A stretch of DNA of 5,175 bases from Nitrospinaceae bacterium (GCA_029937655.1 JAPYPK010000099.1:1-5175), one strand, 5' to 3'. Numbered from the stretch's first letter, positions 1-5,175 are shown. Made by a program: numbers and translations. The notes: generated by a model not told the origin, from the sequence alone.

Positions 1-54
1 ATCACTGCTTCAAATTTCACAGTGGATGGAGGTTTTTCTCAGAACCCTTACTAA
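1..54 (+). CDS. C-terminal end of a short-chain dehydrogenase/reductase (partial)
   Basis: Frame 1 is open from the first base and ends at TAA (52-54). Its 17 visible residues contain the string ASNFTVDGGFSQ. This matches the C-terminal signature of classical short-chain dehydrogenases, where a segment like I-T-G-x-x-x-x-V-D-G-G-x follows the last strand of the Rossmann fold. Such enzymes are cytoplasmic NAD(P)-dependent oxidoreductases. The substrate cannot be told from this tail, and the cofactor and catalytic Ser-Tyr-Lys motifs lie outside the window. The gene runs in the same direction as the phosphohexomutase, 76 bases upstream of it, so the two could share a transcript. The call rests on one short motif, so the family is likely but not certain. 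Confidence 0.7.
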   Translation: MTASNFTVDGGFSQNPY

Positions 55-130
55 ACATCAACAAAGAAAAATAAGAAGTAGGCCTCAATGCTGAACACAA
101 TAAACATCAAAAAAATTTTAAGAAAAAATT

Positions 131-1516
131 ATGATGAAAACTATCAATCCACAGATTTTTAGAGAATACGATATCCGCGGCTTAGTGGGTATAGATTTGA
201 CCCTAGATTCCACAGAACTTATTGGTAAAGGAATAGGTACCTATATTCGGAGAAACGGGGGAAAAACCCTTACGGTTGGGTACGACATGAGAGGCAGTTC
301 CATCCCATTCAGAGATAGCCTTATCAGCGGATTGAATTCTACCGGGTGCGATGTCATAGATATAGGCTTGGTTCCAACTCCGGTGGCGTATTTTTCTTTG
401 CATCATTTAAAACCAGATGGTGGAGTGATGATAACGGGAAGCCATAATCCACCAGAGTTCAACGGATTCAAAATCAGTCACGGTCTGCATAGTTTGTACG
501 GAGATCGTATCCAGGAGTTGCGAAGACTTATCAATTTAAATGAATTTGAATTTGGAGTGGGGAAGTTGAGCCATGCAAATATTTTAGAAGATTATATTCA
601 GGATATTAGTAGTTCGGTTAATATTTCACGTTCGGTTAAGGTTGTGGTCGATGGAGGAAACGGGTGCTTTGGGATCGTAGGCCCTAAACTTTTAAACCGA
701 ATAGGTGCAAGTATTACTGAACTATATTGTGAGCCCGACGGGGATTTTCCAAACCATCACCCAGATCCAACTGTGGCAAAGAACATGGTGGATCTTATTG
801 ACAAAGTAAAAGCAGAGGGGGCGGAACTTGGGATCGGATTCGATGGTGACGCTGACAGGATTGGTATTGTAGATGAAAAGGGAAACATGCTGTGGGGCGA
901 TCAACTTTTGATGCTATTTGCACGGGATATACTCAAACAGAATCCTGGTGCCACTGTCGTAGGTGAGGTCAAGTGTTCGCGAAACCTTTTCAAAGACATT
1001 GAGGAACATGGTGGAACAGCAGTCATGTCTGCTGCTGGTCATTCCCTGATTAAAAAGAAAATGCAGGAAACCAACGCGTTGCTGGCAGGTGAAATGAGCG
1101 GGCATATCTGTTTTGCAGACTCCTATTACGGGTTCGATGACGCTATTTATGCGGCATGCAGGATTCTTCAGATAGTTGCATCTTCCAAGGTAAAAGTTTC
1201 AGAGATGCTTCTCGATGTTCCAAAAACTGCGGCAACTCCGGAAATACGAGTTGATTGTCCTGATGATCGAAAATTTGAAATAGTTCGCGAACTTACAGAA
1301 AGTTTTAGCAAAAAATACGATGTGATTGATATTGATGGAGCTCGAGTTAATTTTGATAAAGGATGGGCTTTAATACGTGCTTCAAATACGCAGCCAGTTA
1401 TTGTTTTCAGGTTTGAAGCAAATAATACAGAGAGCCTTGATGAAATCATTTCTCTAGTTCGTAAAGCAATGTCCAAATATGAACCCATCGTTACTCTCGG
1501 GCAGGAATTGTGCTGA
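131..1516 (+). CDS. Phosphomannomutase/phosphoglucomutase (alpha-D-phosphohexomutase family)
   Basis: The 461-residue product has the usual length and all four family signatures in order. TGSHNP carries the phosphoserine, Ser104. FDGDADR at 237-243 supplies the Mg-binding Asp238, Asp240 and Asp242. GEMSGH at 320-325 is the sugar-binding loop, and RASNTQP at 416-422 is the phosphate-binding loop of domain 4. The N-terminal IFREYDIRG is also typical. The family moves phosphate between C6 and C1 of mannose or glucose in the cytoplasm via a 1,6-bisphosphate intermediate, feeding GDP-mannose and other sugar nucleotides. The closest named relative type is AlgC/ManB; sugar preference cannot be read from sequence. 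An in-frame TAA at 119-121 limits the start to ATG 131 or the adjacent ATG 134. Upstream is A-rich with only a weak AAGA-type ribosome site. The gene overlaps the next one by 7 bases. Confidence 0.95.
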   Translation: MMKTINPQIFREYDIRGLVGIDLTLDSTELIGKGIGTYIRRNGGKTLTVGYDMRGSSIPFRDSLISGLNSTGCDVIDIGLVPTPVAYFSLHHLKPDGGVMITGSHNPPEFNGFKISHGLHSLYGDRIQELRRLINLNEFEFGVGKLSHANILEDYIQDISSSVNISRSVKVVVDGGNGCFGIVGPKLLNRIGASITELYCEPDGDFPNHHPDPTVAKNMVDLIDKVKAEGAELGIGFDGDADRIGIVDEKGNMLWGDQLLMLFARDILKQNPGATVVGEVKCSRNLFKDIEEHGGTAVMSAAGHSLIKKKMQETNALLAGEMSGHICFADSYYGFDDAIYAACRILQIVASSKVKVSEMLLDVPKTAATPEIRVDCPDDRKFEIVRELTESFSKKYDVIDIDGARVNFDKGWALIRASNTQPVIVFRFEANNTESLDEIISLVRKAMSKYEPIVTLGQELC

Positions 1517-1893
1517 AAAGGTATCTGCATACTCGGTTTCGAGTTCATGATATGGATCGTTCCATTAATTTTTATAATGGTATTTTGGGTATGGAAATTG
1601 TTGAGCGTAAAACATCTCCTCGCGGTTCACAGCTTGTGTTTTTGCGCTTTCCCGAGACAAATTGCGACCTTGAATTGTGTTCCTTCCCTGGCAGCGGAAA
1701 TATTGAGGTTCCTGAAGATTTAGTACACTTGGCATTTCAAGTCGAAGACCTTGAACGGTGCATGACCAAATTAGCAGAGGAGGGGGTTCCCATTACAGAA
1801 GGTCCAATAGAAGCGGAGAATGGAACGCGGTTTATTTTCACTGAAGATCCAGATAAATATGAAATTGAGTTGATGCAATACTCAAAAAAATAA
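1510..1893 (+). CDS. Glyoxalase I-like (lactoylglutathione lyase) VOC-superfamily metalloenzyme
   Basis: This 127-residue protein is one vicinal-oxygen-chelate unit of two beta-alpha-beta-beta-beta repeats. The four expected metal ligands are present: His7 (LHTRFRV), Glu55 (DLELC), His73 (LVHLAF) and Glu120 (YEIEL). Their spacing is almost identical to that of E. coli GloA, and the motif DRSINFYNGILGM also matches. The H/E/H/E set favours glyoxalase I over methylmalonyl-CoA epimerase, whose second ligand is Gln. Glyoxalase I isomerises the methylglyoxal-glutathione hemithioacetal to S-lactoylglutathione in the cytoplasm; the substrate here is inferred and another thiol is possible. The start is GTG at 1510, because His7 needs an upstream start and no ATG exists there. 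It overlaps the mutase by 7 bases, with AGGA at 1503-1506 as a close-spaced ribosome site, so translation is probably coupled. Confidence 0.88.
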   Translation: MLKRYLHTRFRVHDMDRSINFYNGILGMEIVERKTSPRGSQLVFLRFPETNCDLELCSFPGSGNIEVPEDLVHLAFQVEDLERCMTKLAEEGVPITEGPIEAENGTRFIFTEDPDKYEIELMQYSKK

Positions 1894-1915
1894 ACTAGCA
1901 GTGACGGTCTCTAGT
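1882..1915 (-). terminator. Candidate Rho-independent terminator for the leftward (- strand) genes
   Basis: Read on the - strand, ACTAGAG (1915-1909) pairs with CT-G-CTAGT (1901-1894), giving a 7-bp stem with one bulged base and a 7-base loop. It is followed at once by TTATTTTTTT, nine T in ten bases. The stem is AT-rich and therefore weak, but the T tract is good. On the + strand the hairpin begins right after the glyoxalase stop yet lacks a T tract, so it would mainly stop leftward transcription. The T tract lies inside the last codons of the glyoxalase gene. Confidence 0.45.
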
Positions 1916-1942
1916 ATGTCTTGTTAAGAGTTAAAACTGTTC

Positions 1943-2023
1943 TTATTTCACAATGACCCTTGCGTATCCGACGAAATGATCTAGACCATCACTTGTTTTC
2001 CCAGTTGTTAGGTGTTTAGCCAC
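1943..2023 (-). CDS. Candidate small ORF of 26 residues, or the tail of a frameshifted gene
   Basis: A GTG at 2023-2021 is preceded by AAGGGA with a 6-base spacer, much like the AAGGGA before the 123-residue gene upstream. It opens 26 codons ending at TAA (1945-1943). The end, TSDGLDHFVGYARVIVK, looks like ordinary soluble protein rather than random translation. The ORF runs in the same direction as the 123-residue gene, about 100 bases after its stop, and ends 28 bases before the candidate terminator. An alternative is that this is the second half of a slightly longer gene broken by one extra G in the GGG at 2031-2033. Removing one G joins it to an open frame that reaches 2090. I do not recognise the family, so existence as a gene is uncertain. 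Confidence 0.25.
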   Translation of the reverse strand: MAKHLTTGKTSDGLDHFVGYARVIVK

Positions 2024-2028
2024 AAGTG
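1990..2028. repeat. Inverted repeat, 7-bp arms around a 25-base loop
   Basis: CACTTGT at 1990-1996 and ACAAGTG at 2022-2028 are perfect reverse complements. On the - strand the arm at 2022-2028 contains most of the GTG start of the small ORF, so a folded RNA could hide that start. There is no T tract on either side, so it is not a normal terminator. A 7-bp repeat with a long loop may also be chance. Confidence 0.25.
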
Positions 2029-2126
2029 TTCCCTTCTGCTATCGGTTTGTGGATTACAAATCGAGTGACTACTTGAGGTAGCAAAGATTTTTAAGAGGGA
2101 TAGAGGGGTATCGAAGGGGCGCAGAC

Positions 2127-2498
2127 TTAGAGGGTAAGCCGATTTTTCTTAAGCCAGTTTTCTGAGTCAAATTGTTCTCTACGGAACTCTTCAAAATCAA
2201 GTTCATGCTTAGAAAGTTTACGTCCGTCAATGTACTGGGGTTTTTTAGGGTTCTTTTTTTTTGTCGTTTTTGGAGTAACTGGTTTTTCAAAAGTATCGTC
2301 CTGTTCTATATTTAATTCAAGCGATTCGGTGAGCACCTGCATTTTGAGCACCAAAACCATAAAACTTTGAGGGCATATATCATCGTTCTTTTGAATTTCA
2401 TCAACTATTTTTCGGACTTTCCCTGAAGTCATAACAGCTTCCGTGATAGCTTTTGATAATTTTTCAAAATTTGGTTCAGAATCATGGGAGTGGTTCAT
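2127..2498 (-). CDS. Hypothetical protein, 123 residues, lysine-rich linker
   Basis: I do not recognise a family. The ATG at 2498 has a good ribosome site, AAAGGGA with about six bases of spacer, and the composition is protein-like, so I think it is a real gene. Residues 11-65 are rich in helix formers (EKLSKAITEAV, then VLVLKMQVLTESLEL) and probably form a small helical domain. Residues 72-88 are a Lys/Pro/Thr-rich, likely disordered linker (TTKKKNPKKPQ). Residues 89-123 form an acidic-basic amphipathic tail (HELDFEEFRREQF, ending WLKKNRLTL). There is one cysteine (Cys42), no signal peptide and no membrane segment, so it is probably cytoplasmic. It follows the moeB-type gene on the same strand after a 169-base gap. 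The lysine codons form a run of nine A containing A AAA AAG, a known slippery heptamer. Confidence 0.75.
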   Translation of the reverse strand: MNHSHDSEPNFEKLSKAITEAVMTSGKVRKIVDEIQKNDDICPQSFMVLVLKMQVLTESLELNIEQDDTFEKPVTPKTTKKKNPKKPQYIDGRKLSKHELDFEEFRREQFDSENWLKKNRLTL

Positions 2499-2548
2499 AA
2501 AGATTCCCTTTCAAGGTTATGCGTTTAAAAGCTAAAAGGTGTTCAGAG

Positions 2549-2566
2549 CTGGAAGCAACCTTCCAG
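2549..2566. other. Perfect 7-bp hairpin in the leader of the 123-residue gene
   Basis: CTGGAAG (2549-2555) and CTTCCAG (2560-2566) pair perfectly around a 4-base loop. On the - strand this sits about 50 bases before the ATG of the 123-residue gene, within the 169-base gap after the moeB-type gene. No T tract follows on either strand, so it is not a standard terminator. It could be an RNA processing or stability element, or an operator-like palindrome; none of these is shown. Confidence 0.3.
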
Positions 2567-2667
2567 ACAAAGGTTAAACTGCTTAATGTTTGAAGTCAAG
2601 CAACATTAGAAAATTCAAATAGCCAGTTTGTAGAAGGACTACCAGTTAAAATTGATAAACTTATAAT

Positions 2668-3825
2668 TCAATACTTTGGGATAGAGGGATCGATTTTTTC
2701 AGACCATGCTTCAATTCCTCCTGCCATACTTTTAACATCATTAAACCCCATTTGTTTAAGAGCTTTGGCTGCCTTCAAACTTCTTACCCCAGCTTTGCAG
2801 TGCAGTATGATTTGGTCGCTTTTGGAAATGGCAGTAAGGTTTTCCGGTTCCATGTCCTCAATTTTTCCTAACGGAATAAGAGTCGAACCATCAATCCGAC
2901 AGATATCGTATTCTGAGGGTTCTCGCACGTCAACCAAAGTAATGTTGTCAGACCCGTCTAATTTCTGTTTAACCTCTTCGGCTGAAATCTCCCATTTTGC
3001 ATTGTCAGCCTCTTCTGCCGTTGCCGAAGGGATACCACAAAACTGTTCATAATCGATCAGTTTTGTGATGGTGGGATTTTCTCCGCAGATGGGACAATCT
3101 TTGTCCTTCCGTAATTTCATTTCCCTAAACTTCATTCCGAGTGCATCAAAAAGCAACAAGCGTCCAACCAAAGTTTCACCTTTATCTAAAATAAGTTTAA
3201 CAACTTCGGTAGCTTGAATGAGGCCGATAACCCCGGGCAGAATCCCAAGCACACCGCCTTCAGCGCAACTTGGAACTAACCCTGGTGGTGGTGGCTCAGG
3301 ATACAAGCATCGATAGCATGGGCCTTCTTTTGAATAAAACACGGATGCCTGTCCTTCAAAGCGAAGGATGCAACCATAGATATAAGGTTTTCCTAATAGG
3401 ACTGCCGCATCATTGGCTAGATATCGAGTTGGAAAATTATCTGTTCCATCCACAATGATATCGTAGTCCTTAAAAATTTCCATCGCGTTTTCAGACGAGA
3501 GCCGGATGTTGTAGGTGACAACTTCCACATCGGAGTTGATATCAGCTAGTCGATTTTTTGCCGAATCGACTTTTAATTTGCCAACGGTTGATTCGCCGTG
3601 CACAACCTGGCGTTGCAGGTTGCTTTGGTCTACAACATCAAAGTCAACGAGTCCCAATTTTCCGATCCCGGCAGCAGCTAGGTAGAGACCTAGTGGGGAC
3701 CCAAGTCCACCTGTTCCTATACAAAGTACCTTTGCATTACATAATTTTTCTTGCCCCTCGACACCAACTTCCGGAAGGAGCAGGTGGCGGCTATAGCGGG
3801 CAATCTGATCTTGTGACAAGCCCAT
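2668..3825 (-). CDS. moeB: MoeB/ThiF-type sulfur-carrier adenylyltransferase fused to a rhodanese domain
   Basis: Using ATG 3825, the protein has 385 residues. Residues 1-250 are an E1-like adenylyltransferase: nucleotide loop GTGGLG (37-42), the acidic pair DFD (61-63), NLQRQ with Asn69 and Arg72, Lys85, and Asp129 in DGTDN. Two CxxC pairs (Cys170/173 and Cys244/247) should bind zinc. Cys187 in SCAEGGVLG matches the conserved crossover-loop cysteine of MoeB. Residues about 279-382 are a rhodanese domain with catalytic Cys343 in HCKAGVRS. Such fusions (MOCS3, MoeZ) adenylate the C-terminal glycine of MoaD-, ThiS- or CysO-like carriers and supply the sulfur for thiocarboxylate formation in the cytoplasm. 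No carrier gene is in the window, so the pathway is open. An in-frame TTG at 3840 would add five residues; ATG 3825 fits the E. coli MoeB N-terminus (MAELSDQE) better. Neither start has a strong ribosome site. Confidence 0.93.
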   Translation of the reverse strand: MGLSQDQIARYSRHLLLPEVGVEGQEKLCNAKVLCIGTGGLGSPLGLYLAAAGIGKLGLVDFDVVDQSNLQRQVVHGESTVGKLKVDSAKNRLADINSDVEVVTYNIRLSSENAMEIFKDYDIIVDGTDNFPTRYLANDAAVLLGKPYIYGCILRFEGQASVFYSKEGPCYRCLYPEPPPPGLVPSCAEGGVLGILPGVIGLIQATEVVKLILDKGETLVGRLLLFDALGMKFREMKLRKDKDCPICGENPTITKLIDYEQFCGIPSATAEEADNAKWEISAEEVKQKLDGSDNITLVDVREPSEYDICRIDGSTLIPLGKIEDMEPENLTAISKSDQIILHCKAGVRSLKAAKALKQMGFNDVKSMAGGIEAWSEKIDPSIPKY

Positions 3826-3889
3826 AATATGTTTATCCAATAAAAGGTTTCTTGCTATCTTATAATCAATATATTGAGTTTAATTACTA

Positions 3890-3918
3890 ATTTTAGCAGA
3901 AAGGGTCCTGGCGTCCAA
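3890..3918 (-). promoter_or_regulatory. Candidate sigma70-type promoter for the moeB-type gene
   Basis: On the - strand TTGGAC (3918-3913) and TAAAAT (3895-3890) are separated by exactly 17 bases. The -10 box matches consensus at five of six positions, the -35 box at only three. The predicted start of transcription near 3883 would give a leader of about 58 bases before ATG 3825. The region is AT-rich, so chance matches are likely. Confidence 0.25.
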
Positions 3919-3945
3919 AGCTTTAAGTAAGCTAGGAGGTATTCA

Positions 3946-4044
3946 GTGATTGAATTTTCTGCCCGTTCCAAATCCTTAGGAAGTAATTATTCTTGGAGAA
4001 CTTATAATTTTTTTGGTAGGGAAAAGGCCGCATTCTCGTTGTAG
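3946..4044 (+). CDS. Candidate small ORF of 32 residues with a strong ribosome binding site
   Basis: A near-perfect Shine-Dalgarno sequence, AGGAGGT (3934-3940), lies five bases before GTG 3946. The frame then stays open for 32 codons to TAG (4042-4044), within the 253-base gap between the moeB-type and aminotransferase genes and on the opposite strand. The product (starting MIEFSARSKSLGSNY) is basic and aromatic-rich, has no membrane segment, and belongs to no family I recognise. The preceding frame (3884-3949) is also open, reads like protein (AERVLASKALSKLGGIQ) and ends in a GTGA overlap with this GTG, but it has no usual start codon. Both could be remains of an older gene. The strong ribosome site is the main evidence; a chance occurrence is the likelier reading. 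Confidence 0.2.
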   Translation: MIEFSARSKSLGSNYSWRTYNFFGREKAAFSL

Positions 4045-4063
4045 TGCTCATTCACTCTGAGCA
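4045..4063. other. Hairpin between the aminotransferase stop and the small ORF stop
   Basis: TGCTCA (4045-4050) and TGAGCA (4058-4063) form a 6-bp stem with a 7-base loop. It begins 15 bases beyond the aminotransferase stop on the - strand and immediately after the TAG of the + strand small ORF. Its position suits a terminator, but neither side has a T tract, so at most it is a weak or Rho-assisted 3' end. Confidence 0.25.
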
Positions 4064-4078
4064 GAATTTCGAACCTTA

Positions 4079-5175
4079 TCATTTAACATCATTAAAAGCA
4101 GCTTCGAACCCAGAGATAGATCCTTCAAGCACTTGGTCAGGAACGCAATAAGAGATTCTAAAATATCCGGGGGATCCGAATCCTCGACCTGGGACAACCA
4201 GCACTTTTTTTTCTGCTAATTTCTGAGTAAAGACTACTTCATCTTGGAGAGGAGACTTAGGAAAAAAATAAAATGCTCCTTGCGGTTTAACCACAGAATA
4301 TCCAATACGGATAAGTTCTGCGTATAGGAAGTCGCGTTTCTTCCGATAAAACTCAGCATCAACCGAAACATTTTGTACGTTTTTCACAACTCGTTGAATC
4401 AATGCTGGGGCATTAACAAAGCCTAGAACTCGATTGCAGAAAATAAGACCAGACATTAAATTTTCAGAATCGGCACACTTTGGATGGACTGCAACATAAC
4501 CGATTCGTTCTCCGGGGATAGCGAGGTCCTTAGAATGTGAGGTAATATAAATACTATTCTCATACAGTTCGAAAATATTAGGTGTCTCAACTCCATCAAA
4601 AACTATTTTTTTATATGGGTCATCTGAGATGAGGTATATCGGGTTATTGTTACCCGTTGAGTATTCTTTAAGAATAGAGGCCAATTCCTCGAGCATTTCT
4701 CGGGGATACACTACGCCCGTAGGATTATTAGGAGAATTAATGATTACAGCTTTAGTTTTTGGTGAAAGAGCGCCGCGAAGAGCGCTAAAATCAAGACTAA
4801 AATCTTCATTTGTTGATACGACTACAGTTTTTCCTCCATGGTTTTCAGAATAAAATAGATACTCTACAAAAAATGGTGAAAATACGATCACCTCTTCATC
4901 TGAATCCAAAAGTGTTTTAAGTGTGATGTTTAATCCTCCTGCGGCACCACATACCATGACAATGTGGTCAGCTGATAGTTCGGCGCAGTTTGTTTCAATA
5001 GTTAATGACCGTGCGATTTTCTCACGCACATCATGTAGACCTGCATTAGGCATGTACCGGTGAAGCCCTGGACTAGTATCGTTGGCAGCTAATTTAATCG
5101 CCTGGAGAACTTTCTGTGGGGGCTCAATCACAGGGTTTCCCAAAGATAAGTCAAACACATTGTCTGCGCCGTACT
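4079..5175 (-). CDS. PLP-dependent class I/II aminotransferase (partial, start beyond the right edge)
   Basis: The frame is open from TGA (4081-4079) to the window edge. Before the GTG at 5158 it still reads Y-G-A-D-N, continuing into VFDLSLGNP, the usual early segment of this family. The GTG is therefore an internal valine, and about 25-35 N-terminal residues are missing. Fold-type I signatures follow in order: NSPNNPTG (codons about 4738-4715), SDDPY with the Asp that contacts the pyridine nitrogen (4624-4622), and SHSKDLAIPGERIGY with the PLP-binding lysine at 4531-4529. Near the end, GYFRIS has the arginine (4159-4157) that binds the substrate carboxylate. The enzyme moves an amino group from an amino acid to a 2-oxo acid in the cytoplasm. 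It resembles the aspartate-aminotransferase-like subgroup, but substrate cannot be fixed. It is followed on the same strand by the moeB-type gene after about 250 bases. Confidence 0.93.
   Translation of the reverse strand, partial: YGADNVFDLSLGNPVIEPPQKVLQAIKLAANDTSPGLHRYMPNAGLHDVREKIARSLTIETNCAELSADHIVMVCGAAGGLNITLKTLLDSDEEVIVFSPFFVEYLFYSENHGGKTVVVSTNEDFSLDFSALRGALSPKTKAVIINSPNNPTGVVYPREMLEELASILKEYSTGNNNPIYLISDDPYKKIVFDGVETPNIFELYENSIYITSHSKDLAIPGERIGYVAVHPKCADSENLMSGLIFCNRVLGFVNAPALIQRVVKNVQNVSVDAEFYRKKRDFLYAELIRIGYSVVKPQGAFYFFPKSPLQDEVVFTQKLAEKKVLVVPGRGFGSPGYFRISYCVPDQVLEGSISGFEAAFNDVK

Noticed and set aside
88..162. 24-codon + strand ORF starting at ATG 88 that overlaps the start of the phosphohexomutase
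   Set aside because: It is very rich in Lys, Asn and Ile as expected from AT-rich DNA, has no good ribosome site, and runs out of frame into the mutase.
203..1548. Several antisense open frames of 60-126 codons across the phosphohexomutase
   Set aside because: They lie opposite a gene with full catalytic motifs, and their translations show no domain-like pattern.
2069..2092. CTAC...GTAG hairpin followed by five T on the + strand, possible terminator for the glyoxalase unit
   Set aside because: The stem is only four to five pairs and the T run starts six bases after it, too weak to call.
2069..2290. 73-codon - strand frame overlapping the 123-residue gene
   Set aside because: It lacks a ribosome site and reads as low-complexity sequence; the longer frame is more protein-like. 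A shift into it at the A9 run would need a +1 change, not the -1 favoured by the heptamer.
2519..2593. 24-codon + strand ORF in the gap before the 123-residue gene
   Set aside because: The AAGG is only two bases from the ATG, the ORF is divergent from its neighbours, and there is no other support.
2571..2599. TTGACT with a 17-base spacer to TAACCT on the - strand, upstream of the 123-residue gene
   Set aside because: The -35 is good, but the -10 matches at only three of six positions, so I do not call it a promoter.
2765..3827. Open frames of 62-95 codons on the + strand across the moeB-type gene
   Set aside because: They are shadows of a gene whose zinc, nucleotide and rhodanese residues are all in place.
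1..5175. tRNA, rRNA, riboswitch, CRISPR array, insertion sequence or attachment site
   Set aside because: I saw no cloverleaf, regularly spaced repeats, transposase motifs, terminal inverted repeats or recognisable riboswitch core.

Overview
The window looks like a chromosomal segment of a free-living bacterium, probably Gram-negative, with fairly AT-rich DNA. Glyoxalase I-like and phosphomannomutase/phosphoglucomutase genes, a MoeB-rhodanese fusion, and GTG starts beside ATG starts all fit this. No rRNA, tRNA, phage, transposase or CRISPR is visible, and I cannot assign a phylum from the sequence alone.

Layout: positions 1-54 hold the last 17 codons of a short-chain dehydrogenase on the + strand. 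After a 76-base A-rich gap comes an intact phosphohexomutase (131-1516). It overlaps by 7 bases a glyoxalase I-like metalloenzyme (1510-1893). From about 1894 onward the genes lie on the - strand and converge on that unit. Reading leftward from the right edge, they are a PLP-dependent aminotransferase (4079 to beyond 5175, start outside the window), a MoeB/ThiF adenylyltransferase fused to a rhodanese domain (2668-3825), and a 123-residue protein of unknown function (2127-2498). A possible tiny ORF or decayed gene follows at 1943-2090. A hairpin with a T-rich tail (1882-1915, - strand) is a plausible terminator for this leftward unit and lies partly inside the end of the glyoxalase gene.

How the genes fit together: the + strand genes suggest sugar-phosphate interconversion, perhaps for surface polysaccharide precursors, co-translated with an aldehyde detoxification enzyme. 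The - strand genes cover amino-acid transamination and sulfur-carrier activation for molybdopterin, thiamine or a related pathway. These look like ordinary housekeeping neighbours. I see no clear new multi-gene system. The least explained parts are the 123-residue protein, which has a dnaX-like A AAA AAG slippery site, the short ORF region at 1943-2090, and a short ORF with a strong ribosome binding site at 3946-4044.
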